Assembly: GCA_030407315.1 (NCBI GenBank)
Contig: JALQPE010000961.1
Coordinates: forward strand, 17,467 to 81,466
From: Asparagopsis taxiformis
Lineage: Eukaryota > Rhodophyta > Florideophyceae > Bonnemaisoniales > Bonnemaisoniaceae
DNA: 64,000 nucleotides
Reading direction: 5' to 3'
The notes under the pieces are model-generated. The model ran no database searches. It was not told the origin of the DNA and was given only the letters and a program-made list of their open reading frames with translations. This document shows positions 18,359-29,919 of this stretch, one piece after another. Within the stretch, counting starts at the first letter, position 1, and every line of letters begins with the position of its first letter. A program made the position numbers and the translations under genes.

Positions 18359-21300
18359 CTATGCTGAACGTGGTGGGTATCCATCTTCTCTAGTTAAGAC
18401 GCTCACTTCACCACCAGAAAGAATATCACTATTGTGCTCTACAATGCCACTTTGTCTATCGTATGAACAAACTCCTGACTCGCAGTTATGTGCGTGCAAA
18501 ACTTCTCGGACCCCGTCGTTCATTTCAACGTCAACTATAGTATCATTCCCACCTTTCCAGTACATACCGTCTCCAGTGCATGTCAAGGGAATGCAGACTG
18601 CATATGGAGTTTTCTGCTTCCATTTCTTTGCCTTCTTCTCCTCTCCTTGCCCTACCACAATAAAAAAAAGGATAATGCGACGAAAAGGACACGTCTAGAA
18701 CATGTGAATTCCTCCATGCTCGTCCTGCTATGGGCGGGTACTACTATACCAGCACCATACCATCCATCTTTGCACACTGCTTGAATGATGCTTCCAGGTT
18801 CAGCACGCCCTAACCTCGATTCGCTCTCAGATCCCTCATGACTAGTGCGCACTCTTTGTGCAGCAGTGAGCCACCATAGTCGTTCACCATGTTGAGACCC
18901 GTTTACCTGCCTGGTTCTGAGAAAAGTTTCGGAAGCTTTACGTATCCTTGCCATCATGACGGTTTCTTCTGCCGGAACATTTTTCGCGTCTTCAACAGAT
19001 TCCCCTCGCCACCACGTGATTGGACAGTGGGTGCTCACCATAGTACTGCTCCTCTCTGATATGAGATGGAATACAGGACTTAAGAAGCATCTTTTGCTGC
19101 CTCTTCTGTCGCATGTGGACTCTCCGAAATTCCTTTTCCTAGTGCAAAATACACGCGTCTGCAATCGGCAGACGTCCATTGTTTTGTATTGTGACCTACC
19201 GCACCCAGCGTGATGGCTATTCGTGCGAGCCAGTCATCGGCCATGATGAGCTCCATTGATGACAGATGTTCATTCTTATGGTTCGAGTTTCGAACCCCTC
19301 TTTTAAGAGGCTGGTGCATTCTCTCGAATAAAAGCTCTTCCACATGTTTCGCAGCTCCAAAAGCTGGTAATGTATGTACGCAAAATTCTATCAACCGATG
19401 CAAGTTCGGTTTGTCCAGATGTTTCATTGCAATAGGATCCTTCTTGCATGCCTTATGCAGTTCTTTCACATAGTCTGAAACAAGAGCTAGAATGTGGTCA
19501 TGGCGTCCGCCATTCTCGGCCTCGAACCTCCTGGTTGACTCAAGTCCATCTATCCACCATGTTGGGATGAATCGAATGCTGGCAACAACCATTTGAAACT
19601 TTTTCAGCAAACGAAGAATACGTTCAAGTTTTTCATACCCGTCCCAAGAGTTCCCGATGACGATACAAAATGCCGAATAAAATGCTTGGGGAGCTACAAT
19701 GAGAACAGCGAATATATCGCTCATGTTCATCGATAATAGGTAGTTCTGCCCGAATACCTGACTCTGACTACTCAAAACAGAACATTCGGAGGGTATTCAG
19801 TAGAACTGTTTCCGCAACATTTCGAATTACAGGTGTTGCTGCAGTGATTGTCGCATTCATCACATCTTGAGCCAGTCCGGAGAGCAGATGGTCTGGGGCA
19901 ACTACAGCAGAGCGATATGGATCGAATTGACAAGGAACAACTGGAACTCCTTCTTCGTTTGTAGGAACTCATCTCCGCACACGATTAAGGGATTCACTCA
20001 AATTATGGAGTGCCTTATTCTCAATCGGATCTAGGCTTAGTCCAAGAACTTTGAGATGATCTTGCGATGCGACTTCCCTCACAAGCTTGTTTCGGTGCAT
20101 TCCTCGGGCATGCGTACTCATCTGACTGTTTAGCAATGCTGTGTATACATTTCGTGAACCTCCACTGCTGCTCATATCTTGCTTTTCGAAAATGCAGCTA
20201 TGGCATGGTATATTACTGGTGTGTCCACGGACATCCAGAGTATGCGAAACAGCTGGGTAATCTCCGATAAATCCAACAGGATCCAGGAATATGACCACGT
20301 CTTCTCCATTTGCATCTTTCGCTGGAAAACCGTCTGTACTTCCCTTCACAATGTCGGGTACAACTCTCTCAATTACAACATTTGTTGAAACTCCAGGGGG
20401 AACGAATCCAAGAACGCGGACTGCGTGGAAGCTTGCTCTCTTGCTTGGCTGTATGCCTAATGGAAGCATATAGCAGCCACCAAAACTTCCTTTCCGGCTT
20501 GTGAACGGCTGGAAGTCATCAGCATATAGCAGAAATCGGTATACGATATATTTCCTGCCATCTGAAAGATTCCCCTCACTGCAGGCATCCATACGTTTAG
20601 AGCCGGGGTGCCATCTAGACCTCTTGTCTGGAGCTCCTATGAGCTGGACGTCTTTCACCCGAATTTGTTCGCGATGTAGCTGCCCAGTTGCTCCCCTTGT
20701 GGAGCAAATGAGAAAAGTCGCATGTTCAGAGCGTCCCTTTTTCAGATGTCTGTTCACGAGTAGTAACTCTTCAAATGTGCTCCCATCAGACTTACTTTTT
20801 GGCCGAAACAGAGTGATAGCGTCACCTGCCCGAATATCATTGTTGCAATGTTCTCCGTCGAGCGTTGTGGTGGAGACGACACGCTTCGCATTTCTTTTCT
20901 CAGTTTCTTCCATTGCATCGATTTGCGGGCCTATCACATCTTCCATATTTGATTCTTGTTGTTCTTCTCCGGTTGCAAGATAACTTGCAATGATGATAGC
21001 TTCAATTCTCCAGTCACTCCTTGCTGTAAAACTTCTTCTGCTCCTAGAATTCTTTCCAGTTTCGATGTTCTTTCCCTGTTTCGTTCTGGCTCCTCCCAGC
21101 TTAGCCACCAGGGCCTCTTGATTTGTCGTCGGCATACATATGATCCTCAACTCGTCTCCATGTCGGGCGTATACCTTTCTGTGCATCTTGTGACCGTCAT
21201 GATCTGATGCACTTACCGAAATGCGATGGAATGGGTCATTCAGAACAGCTGAACGGCATTTGACAATGAAAGAGTTTTCAATACTTTCTGAAGCAATTTG

Positions 21301-22062
21301 ATATGCTTCATCTTCTCTTTCATCACTACTATCCCTTTTACTAGACTTTATGCAGTCCAGAATGGGTCCGGTCTGTATATCCCTTTCCGCCCATGTGCTC
21401 GGTAGCACGACTCGTACCAATGTAGTACAATGAGCTCTACGGCTACTAGACAGTCCTGGAGACATCTTTCCAAGCCTAGAGCCGCTTTTTGTTACATCTA
21501 TTTCACAAGTTGTATCCATGCTTTGTGGGAAACATGTTTTCAGAATGAACGGTAAAATGACTTTCCTCATGTACGAGTCGCTGGGTGCTTGATCCGAAAT
21601 GTCCCGCTTGAAATTAGACATCTCACGCATACCTTCATAGTCCTTGCGTTTCATCCGTAGCGTTCCACTAAGCAATATTATTGCAGAGAATACTGGCCAG
21701 GTCAGCAGTTTATCCACAAGTCCGCGGTCATCTTCCGCTGCCTCTTCTCCGTCGTGGTCATCACAGCTCTCGGCCGAGCTTTCCTCAGAGCCTATCGTTT
21801 CTTCTTCTCTGGTAACTTTTCCAGCCTCAAAAAATGCAATGTGCTCTTCTCCATTGCCACTAGAAATATTCTCGTCTTCAGCAGATGCTTTTCCGACGTT
21901 TTCGTCCGGTATATCGGCGTGAACCTCGAATGTTTCGTTCGAAACTAGCGGGGTTTCCCCATTTTCGTGCCTTGTCCCACTTTCGTATGGGATTGGCAAT
22001 GATTCAAACCTTCTCCGGGTTCTTCGAGGTGTACCTTTCTTCCGAACAGCTGTTCGTTTCAT
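18359..22062 (-). pseudogene. Tnp2/Plavaka-like transposase, broken by stops and frameshifts
   Basis: ATG at 22062 opens a 697-residue frame with a basic start, an acidic low-complexity region, and the motifs YADDFQPF (near 535) and FIGDYPAV followed by HTSNIPCHSC (near 620-645), resembling the two Asp-containing blocks of Tnp2/Plavaka transposases. A TGA at 19969-19971 interrupts it, but the same frame continues for 66 clearly coding residues (QFDPYRSAVVAPDHLLSGL) to a TAG at 19768-19770. Another frame then carries on (QNYLLSMNMSDIFAVL, VEELLFERMHQPLKRG) to 19080, with the presumed catalytic Glu region. Coding-like sequence in further frames reaches 18359, including a GIVEHN Tudor-like piece shared with 10040-11733. 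At least three lesions make activity unlikely unless there are unrecognised introns. Confidence 0.65.
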
Positions 22063-22895
22063 CTCTTCTCTTTGGATGCGAGAGAACCTTGCACGAATTG
22101 TGGATTAATGTCAACTAGTAGGCAACTAATAAGATGGTATCCGTCTCTTTTTAACCAGGCCACTGTAATAGTTTATAGTACCTATATTTTCTTACCGTTA
22201 CATCTTATCGAAAACTTCACACTGACTAGTTTCCTACCTAACTCAAGGAACAGGTGACTTGATTTCCCATGTTGGGTTCTTCAGCGAGCTTTCATGCCTC
22301 CATCGATTCCTGCTTCCTTTTCTGAATGAAATACACGAATCATTTACAATTTAGCTTCAGTACATGGTATAATAGGCCTCAATAGTAATCTTATTATGGT
22401 AATAAACTATATATAGATGAGAACACGGTTGCAATTCTCTTTCGGATTGTCTACTACTCTAATTTACAGCATTTATTCGATGTTTCTCCTTCAGTATGCA
22501 GCTAAACATCAATACCAAGACTTTTAGGTTGGTTTGACATTGCGTAGGGGCATGATTTCTATTTCTGCTAATTTATCACGTCCAGAAAATTTGACAGATC
22601 ATCCGCTGCCAAATCATCTGCCACATCATCGTCTGCCAAATCATCTGCCTTCCAGTTACGACGAGGTCATTATGAGTGGATGAGCTGTCTATTTAAGGCT
22701 GTTGATGCGCGACGTATAGGACCATTTCATCATCCGGTTATCATGAAGATGACAGGTAAGGCTGGTACGTTGTCGAGTAGGTATCTTTCCCCTCTCTCAT
22801 TTCTTTCCACATGCTTTCCATGAAAGATAGTGCACTAACCATAAATATCGTTCATCGCTGATCCTATTCTAGTCTATTGATTGCAAATGATTCTG
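22063..22895. other. Upstream non-coding region of the second transposase
   Basis: AT-rich sequence with no credible gene. At 22590-22665 a loose 13-14 bp direct repeat of AAATCATCTGCC occurs about four times. Intron-like GGTAAGG at 22755 follows GATGACA, recalling the intron-like array at 3585-4650, but too little matches to call homology. Confidence 0.45.
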
Positions 22896-22973
22896 GCATA
22901 GGTATTGGTTGTAGGTTGGAATGACGAAAGCTTGCAAGCTTTCGTCATTCCAACCTACAACCAATACCTATGC
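22896..22973. repeat. 78-bp perfect palindrome
   Basis: Two 39-base arms are exact reverse complements with no spacer, centred on GCTTG|CAAGC between 22934 and 22935. The arms begin GCATAGGTATTGG and end CCAATACCTATGC. It could extrude as a cruciform or be transcribed as a hairpin. Confidence 0.97.
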
Positions 22974-23449
22974 ACGCAAAAATAGTTCAATGATGGTAAG
23001 TTTGTTCATTCCATTCATACTCATGTTCTTCTCATCCTTTACAATACTTTTCTATATCCGATTGCTAACCTGTTGCAAATCATCTGTAATGGTGTTTATT
23101 TCCCTCCTGTCTGAACATCACATGTAGTTTTGAAACAGCAAGGAACTCGATTTGCTTGCACAATAGTCCTGGTTATAGAGATAGTAAGATTTTAGATACG
23201 ATAGTTCGATTTGATGAGTAGTCTAGTCTAATGATAGAACTGAAACAATCCTTCAGGCATCGTTGTCCTTGCTACATAAAAATTCTGACATCCTTTTAGA
23301 TCACACTTGGTTATCCCTATACACTTCTATGAAGACCACCGAGAGAGATACTCCATTCTGCCCGATATTTCGTAGCCAGATGCCTGAACATGCGGCTGGA
23401 ATCGCATTTCCACCTGATTCTATCGTCCTGAACATCAATTGTAGGCACT
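22974..23449. other. Non-coding AT-rich spacer
   Basis: No gene or clear repeat is seen between the 78-bp palindrome and the palindromic array. Short open frames here have no coding character. Confidence 0.4.
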
Positions 23450-24662
23450 AGAAAGTATTACCCTAGGCATCATATTCTACTACTTTCCCGTTCTGTCCGA
23501 GTCAGTACCGCCAGGCATTACAATTTACTGGTTCAGTATAGACTTCCCGGCAGTAAATTGTACTGTCTCAAGCACTAGTTCCAGGTAGTGAAATGTACTG
23601 CCACAGGTAGCACTTCCAGGTAGTACACTGCACTGCCACAGGCAGTAACTGGTACTGTCCTATGCCCCTGTCGAGTACAGCACTATCAGACAGTACTTTA
23701 CGCTGATCTGGACAGCTCTATAATACATCAAAATCTACTACTTTTTGTAGTGCTGTGGGGCAGCAATTCACATATCCTGGAGCAGTACAGCGTGGCAGTG
23801 ATTTACACATACGCAAGTAGTAGAGCACGGCAGCACTTTCCACCACGGCAAGTAGCACGGTACGGTAGCACTTTTCGTATCATAAAGGAGTACTATCAGG
23901 CAGCTTTTTCCAGAGACTATCAGCAGCTCATTTCATTGCTTTCACACATTGCGTCAGACATCATAATTTACTGTCCCCACTCGCTTCCACAGGCAATAAA
24001 ATACACTGCCTCGCAGTATGTCCGCTGTCATCCTATTACACTACATTACTGTGCTGCCAGAAGATATACTTGTCACTACCTGTAAGTACAAAAAAAAGCA
24101 GCACCACACAGCAGCAGAAATTACTGTTTTGTCTAATAATAGAATACAGTACATTTCTCTGCCTCTGCCATGACCTGCAGGCAGTATCATACAGTACATC
24201 GGGGCACTACCTAAATATAGCAAAATGTGCTGCCGTCATTAGGGCCTGCAGCCAGCACAGCACGCTGCCGGAAACACTAGCTTCTACTGCCACACGGTGC
24301 ATCCCACGCCACCAAATAGTACTGCCGTGGGCCATATTCCTGGACAGCATATTTTACTCCCTCCCCGTGCTGCCCAAGTCAGCACAATATACTACTTTAT
24401 TTTACAGGCCAATGTAGCACCAATCACTGCCAGAAAGACAATCTAAATCCAGCAACTATCACTGCCTCCCACCACTGCCTCACGTCATACATCCAGGCAG
24501 TACTTTCTACTGCCGTCGGCAGCACATGGCCACTGCCTCCGGGCAGTGCACTGTACTGCCGGCAAGTAGGGCATTAATTTATATTTTTACAGTACTAAAT
24601 TTTACTGCCTCAGGCAATAAATTTTACTGCCGTACAGTACTGCCCCAGGCCCGATTTCAGAC
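23450..24662. repeat. Array of degenerate GGCAGTA...TACTGCC mini-palindromes
   Basis: About 1.2 kb is packed with 17-21 bp near-palindromes of the form GGCAGTA(N3-7)TACTGCC, for example GGCAGTAAATTGTACTG near 23560, GGCAGTACTTTCTACTGCC near 24497 and GGCAATAAATTTTACTGCC near 24613. They are spaced 15-60 bp apart, along with isolated CAGTA/TACTG half sites. No protein coding is evident. It lies 1.4-2.6 kb upstream of the second transposase and stops where the gag-like region begins. Clustered palindromic sites near a transposon end could be subterminal transposase-binding sites. Confidence 0.75.
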
Positions 24663-26477
24663 ACAGTAGTGCTGGTCGTTTTCCGGCGCGAGGCCGTTCT
24701 ATTCGTCATCGTCGCGAGCCCACGAAGCTCGTTCGTCATCGTGACTCATTCCTACCTCGAGTGGTGTTTCGTCAGCGGAAGTCGTCACGTAGACTCCGCT
24801 GCGGCCATTACGCTGGCCATTTCGTTCGTTCGTCCACTGACGGGGATCACGTTGGTCATTACGGAAGTCGCCGCGGCGTCTATCGAATGGTCTCCCCCGT
24901 CACGATTGGGGTTTCGGAGTATCGTAGGCGGCGCGCCGTACCTCCGTGGGTTCACGTTCCCTCGTTCATCAGGTCGTTCCTGATTTCGTTTAGCCATTCG
25001 ATGGCGGAAGTACTCGGTCTGCCGTGGGTTGCTCTTCACGAGGAAGAGATAGTACTTGTACGCGAAAAAGATCAGTTGGTCTGGTGTCAAACGCGGACAC
25101 GTAAACGTCGAGTGGCCATCTTCGCGGCATGATCAACACGATAGCGTCCAGTAATCGTTCGGGATTGCGGAATGCGCTAATTGCGTCTGCTCGCTCGTGA
25201 GCTTCGGCACGTCCTCGCATGGACGGTTCAATCGAGCTTCGACCTCGCCCGGCTTTTCGCTTGCCGTTTTCTTTTCGTTGGGCGGCGGCCCATTCGTGAA
25301 AAGTATCGCCTCCAGATTCTCGGCAACGTGAACCGCTGCGAGCGACACGTCTTCATCATCCCTCGCGGGGATGTTCGGGTTACTATCATAGTAATTGGGC
25401 TCGTTAGCCCGTTCATTTCGTAAGTAAGCGGACTCGTCATAGTCCGCGAACTTCCTCGACTCGTGGTCGGAAATAGCCAACGTAGGCTTCATCGGAAACC
25501 GCACTTTCGGTTTCGTAGCTGATGCGACGGCTGCCGTACGCGCACAGAAGGAAGGTCGTTCCCTCGGCCGTTGCCAATCTTCTCACAACGGTGAGGTCGT
25601 TCCGCTCTCGTTCGGGGAGTGACCGGAGTCAACGACGCGTGGTAAGGCGGACCAAGGGCGTTCCCTGGTAAGCGTACCGCGTCGCACGTTCGTTTTCGTG
25701 GAGTGGCGTGTCCGTCGTACCGAACACACCCAGCCACGGAATGTATACTTCGTGCGGCGTGGGAGCTCTCGTATCGAATTGTGCAGTTCGTTCTGCATTC
25801 GTCGACCGCACGTGGTCTGGCGTATCGTGAAAGCGTAATTGCCTTCGTGGAGTCTCGTCGGGGTTGGCGATGGCGCGTTGCACTGTCGCCTCCTTTCAAC
25901 CGTAGTTGGGGTTGTTGGTCCGGGTGTTGAAAGGTATCCTCCCGGAACGGCCGGGGAGGATTGCGAGTTATAGGCGCGCGAGCCTTCTTCGTAATTCGGA
26001 ACGCTTCCGCTCGGCGGAGCGGATCGTCCGGCGAGGACATCGTTGAATACTGCGACAAACGAGTCTATTCTTCCCTCCACGTTGGAGAGGCGATTTCGTA
26101 ACTCTTGATTTTCCCGTTCGAGGGTAGTCGTGCGTTCATGTCACGTAGAAGCTTCGCGCTCCGAGACTCCGAGTCTGCCTTACGGCTTCGTCGACGGCCG
26201 CGTGGCTCGCCCTTTCGATGTGACCTCGAAGGTCTTCGTACACTACACGCAGTGCTGTGGGAGTCACGTTCCCTTCATTGAGCTGACCGCGCGTTGCGGG
26301 GTCCATACCCAAAGACTCGAACGGAGTTACCGTGCGTGGTAGTCGACCGATGGCCTCGATATCCGTTGGGATAGATCGATCGGTCGTGAAGATCGCTTCT
26401 GCTGACAAGTCCACGTCGGCTTCGGCGTCCGCTGACGTTGGCAACAGTTGCCTGGGCGACGTGCTTGAATTCGACAT
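24663..26477 (-). pseudogene. Decayed gag-like reading frames of a retroelement (left arm)
   Basis: ATG at 26477 opens MSNSSTSPRQLLPTSADAE, which ends after about 113 residues. Coding-like sequence continues through several frame changes: a coiled-coil segment (LERENQELRNRLSNVEGR) to about 25930, then VYIPWLGVFGTTD at 25735, then EYFRHRMAKRNQER with a basic RNPNRDGGDH tail to about 24790. GC content and arginine use are higher than in the flanks. The order of disordered, coiled-coil and basic parts fits a retrotransposon Gag, but no zinc knuckle was found and the family is uncertain. From 25732 rightwards the sequence is mirrored in the right arm. Confidence 0.4.
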
Positions 26478-26589
26478 AGCGTAATTAATAGACTGTTCGT
26501 CTCTTAGCTCGTAGCTAATTGTAAAGTAAAGAACACTCAACCTCGATGGTTTCCGTCTTGCTCGTAGCCTACTATTGCTGAGCAACTTC

Positions 26590-27285
26590 TAGGTCGAGAG
26601 ACCAGTGTGTAACGACGTAGTTCTAGAAGTTAGCTGGTACGAGCTACGGACACAGTGTCCTTCGAACGAACAACGAAACAGTGCCACCCGCTGGTGTTTG
26701 ACTGTATTGGTAGCGAAGTAGAAAGGATAGGGTAGAGTAGGTAAGCAGGTAGACACGGGCGTCACAACGCAACGTTCCACGCGTGGTTCACGTTTGCTAA
26801 ACGAGGTGGCACGTCACCGGAGGCGCTCTCAACCAAACCCGTAGGCACGACACCTGATCAGCCTCACGTGTGGCAACGGGCAGGGAGTACGCAGCTCGAC
26901 GGATACGAAGCCTCGTTAGGCAGAAACGTAAAGCGAAAACGTAGAAGTCAGTCGTAGACTAGAGCACGTTGCCCGACCGATGCTTGTCCCCTTTCCCTCC
27001 CGTCACATTGCCAATACCTATTTAGCCACGATGGCATCGCATTACAGTGTAAACACTGCTCGTAACGTCCCCGATCCCCGAATGGGAAAGGACCTTGTGG
27101 GTCGCGCGTGTGGACCCGTTGATCCGTTGGCCGCGTGCCAGTTCGTTCGCTGCCCACTTGTGCCGGTTGCGCGCGCGCACGCGCCAGCAATGCTCGTGCA
27201 TTGCTGTTATCGCTCAGGTCCGCCAAAATTCGAATTCCGCGGAAATCGTAAATATTCGCCTTTTTCGAATTGGCCACGCATACTA
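26590..27285 (-). repeat. GC-rich candidate LTR/leader of the gag-like element (left arm)
   Basis: This segment lies upstream of the gag-like ATG and interrupts a copia-type element whose remaining 3' end begins at about 27286. It has GC-rich blocks (GCGCGCGCACGCGC at 27167) and a short hairpin AGCAATGCTCGTGCATTGCT near 27189. No gene is seen. An LTR assignment rests on position only. Confidence 0.3.
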
Positions 27286-27289
27286 AAAG

Positions 27290-27502
27290 ATGAAAATACA
27301 CTACGGAAAAAGGCTAATGATAGACATTGCAGGTGCACGTCAAGCCTACAACGAAAAAGAGATCAATAACATTGCCTTAATCAAATCCGAGTTTAACCCG
27401 GCCGATGGTCTGACTAAACTTGCATGCAATGAAGCTCTAAAGAATCTTTTTGAAACTCATAAGATCTCTCATCCCGTGGAACAGTATTTAATCGAGCATT
27501 AA
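27290..27502 (+). pseudogene. Ty1/copia polyprotein, RNase H C-terminal fragment (left arm)
   Basis: Seventy codons to a TAA encode the typical end of a copia RNase H domain: KRLMIDIAGARQAYNEKEI, then NPADGLTK, where the conserved ADGLTK motif precedes the final helix. Everything upstream of the fragment (gag, protease, integrase and reverse transcriptase) is missing, replaced by GC-rich sequence from 27285 leftwards. A purine-rich AAGAGAGGGAAG tract follows at about 27523-27534. Confidence 0.8.
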
Positions 27503-27535
27503 GTCCAACCGTCTTCGGACTTCAAGAGAGGGAAG

Positions 27536-27797
27536 TGTTCGTGGGCTACACTTCGTAGCCTACACTATTCAATCTAAATAAAATGGTAGGCTACAATGTG
27601 AATCAATATATAGGTAACACTAATCTTTTAGTCACTCAGACGGAAACGTCAACACTACGCTACCTACAATTTTGAATTTACTAGCCATCTAGAATAGTAT
27701 CTGTTATAGAAAGTAGAAGCTAGAAACTAGAATAAAAGGGTGACTTACTTCGGCTCCGAAGCAATCATCAGTATCAACATTCATCAACAACCATCAG
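27536..27797 (+). repeat. Candidate copia 3' LTR (left arm)
   Basis: The sequence starts TGTTCGTGGGC directly after the polypurine tract, as an LTR should, and contains an AATAAA at about 27576 and AATAAAAGG near 27731. The 3' limit is a guess at ACCATCA near 27797; no second LTR is available for comparison. Confidence 0.4.
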
Positions 27798-28448
27798 GGG
27801 CGTGCGGTAACACACCTGTAAGCCGTGCACGTCACTTATTCTAGATCACAGACCTTGAAACACCTTTTATCGTAAAAAGATACGTACTATCAGTGAGAAT
27901 ACACTCAAGCTATAGTTTCAAATTTTAAAAAATCTAAGCTTTTCATCTCAATATTACGAGCAAAGTATGCAATTTTGAAAAACAGTCGTGACTGTCATTC
28001 AAGACACGGAAGTCATCAGTTCTTTCGAGCTAATCTGTCGAACAACTAATTGAAATTTTAAATCTTGTTTCTCCCTATCTCCATAACGTACATCGACGGA
28101 CTTCAATCATTGTTTGGATACTTTACTTCACCCACAACATCTATATCCTTTCTACGCAATGTAAGACTCTATTTACAACAGTTTAGAGAGTACTTCCTAC
28201 TTCCGTCATCGACATTACAATTTCTTTACAGACATCAGGACGGAAGCAGAGTTGTTCTGCTCTGGAGCTCCGTTATACAGAGTATGATTTAAAAAAGCCC
28301 TACGAGTCTTTCTACTTGAAAAATGCAAAAACGCTTAGGGACCAGCCTCAAAAAGTCATCATTTCAACACTGGATTTCCATCAAGTCTTCGATTCAAACG
28401 ATTTAACTTCGAGAATGATGACAAAAGAGATTCTTATTATCGTTGGAA
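27798..28448. other. AT-rich segment without a recognised gene (left arm)
   Basis: The stretch between the candidate LTR and the transposase 3' end has only short open frames. The part nearest 28448 is the 3' untranslated side of the transposase gene. Confidence 0.4.
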
Positions 28449-29340
28449 CTAAAAATGAAAAAGCTCGCTACCTTCTAGAATTGAAATCTGACATAGATTT
28501 GAAACAGCATGGAAAACACTTGAATGCTTTGAAAGAGAATTCCTGAAAACATCTGAAGTAGGTTTGAAAGCTTTGATTCGACCATTTAAGGTTTCATGGA
28601 GGGCACGAAGTAGACTTGAGGTACGAGAATCTTTTCCTGGTGGGACGAGAACACAACGCTCATCGTTATAGCCTCTATCTGCTAGAACCACTTCTCCTGG
28701 AAGTTCTTTTTTCAGACCATCACGAAATATTTTAACGTCTGAGTAGGATCCACAAGGATATGGACCGTTTACCCATACGATATGACCTTTAGAAATGCTG
28801 ACTCCTATTTCATATCGCAGACCTGGTCCCCTGAGTTTGAGACTGTACCCTTCTGAATTGAACGGATAAGGTTCTTGAACACGACAGTCTGTTCCATCGA
28901 CGGTCATAAGACAAGCAGTTTCATTAGGCCTGACGCCCCAAAGCATTTCACCAACGTTTATCTGAAATCATTGGTTATCTTAGGATTCATATAATATATA
29001 ATGAGGAAGATACGTACCACTTTCAAGTTCGAAAGAGCTTCAATCGTTATCCACGCCCATTTCCGAAAGGTTTTTCCGAAACACCAGCTTTAGAACAGCA
29101 AACACTTTCAGTTGCATATGTTTTCAGCATGAGAAGACCATACAAAAGATGAATAGGAAGTAATCCTTCTGGAGCTTTTGGAAGGAGCAATGTCCACACT
29201 TTCTCACATACATTTGAGCTTACGCCAAAGAAAGAGATGAACTGTCGGTTCTGAAGTAGTCGAGATCCCTGAGAACTACTCGTCATTTCAGAGGCCAGAG
29301 AATCAAAATTGACAGGCTGATTACCACATCGAAATGGCAT
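28449..29340 (-). pseudogene. DDE_Tnp_4 / Harbinger-like transposase with one intron and one frameshift (left arm)
   Basis: ATG at 29340 (MPFRCGNQPVNF) starts an N-terminal helical domain (FFGVSSNVCEKVWTLL). The frame is thrown out at an A-run near 29067, one base short, and then continues as FRKWAWITIEALSNLKV. A 56-bp intron (GTACGT to TTTCAG, 28962-29017) joins in frame to INVGEMLWGVRPNE. The catalytic core follows: TVDGTD (first Asp), GPYPCGSYSDVKIF, LADRGYND (second Asp) and ALHETLNGRIKAF (Glu). In this arm an extra A at 28458-28462 makes the frame end LFHF; the right arm runs 15 residues longer. Intron and motifs fit a eukaryotic PIF/Harbinger-type element. Confidence 0.75.
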
Positions 29341-29515
29341 GGTGTGATTGAAGCGAGTGGAATCTAGACCTTGAACCTTTCGGAAGAAGCTTGGAGTAGA
29401 CAAGAATAATTTTGCTACTTGAACACTGCACGATATATATAAAGTACTTATCCAAGAAACAGAACTGCTCACCGCAGAGCCTTTCAATTGGGTTTGAGGA
29501 AAGTAATGATTACAC

Positions 29516-29743
29516 TCAGAATTTTCTGATTTTTTTCTCTGTAAACGTTTTACCTAATTTCTCTTCCTGCAACGTTTCCATAGCCAGATTTCTTTGCAAA
29601 ATTTCATTTCTTTCTATATTCTGAATCACTATGAACGTACCAAATCGATACAAAGATCCGTCTTCCATGATAATGAAATTGAACACCGATTGCGTTACAC
29701 TTCTATAGTTTCGGAAGAACATCTCGATATTTCGCCTTTCCAT
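29516..29743 (-). CDS. Small ORF upstream of the Harbinger-like transposase (left arm)
   Basis: A 75-residue minus-strand frame starts MERRNIEMFFRNYRSV and is rich in charged helix formers towards its end (LQEEKLGKTFTEKK). It lies on the same strand about 180 bp upstream of the transposase. Harbinger elements often encode a second DNA-binding protein, but no Myb/SANT motif is visible, so this is only a possibility. Confidence 0.25.
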   Translation of the reverse strand: MERRNIEMFFRNYRSVTQSVFNFIIMEDGSLYRFGTFIVIQNIERNEILQRNLAMETLQEEKLGKTFTEKKIRKF

Positions 29744-29919
29744 ATGAGTTCATTAGTAACGAAAATGGTTATCGATAACTTCCTACTCCGATATATTGAT
29801 AATAAAGATAGAAAACGGGGCACAGTACAAGGTTCAAAAAAGGTTTCAAACAGATTATCACTATGTCTGAGGATCACAACGGTGATGTTCAAATCCATAT
29901 GCAAACGGTATTACGGAAT

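Noticed and set aside
23490..24660. CRISPR-like array
   Set aside because: The units are degenerate, palindromic and irregularly spaced in a eukaryotic transposon context, with no constant repeat and no cas genes.
24669..25423. Plus-strand frames of 76-123 codons
   Set aside because: They are antisense to the gag-like frames, whose basic and coiled-coil character is on the minus strand.
28316..28546. Plus-strand 76-codon frame
   Set aside because: It is antisense to the 3' end of the Harbinger-like transposase.
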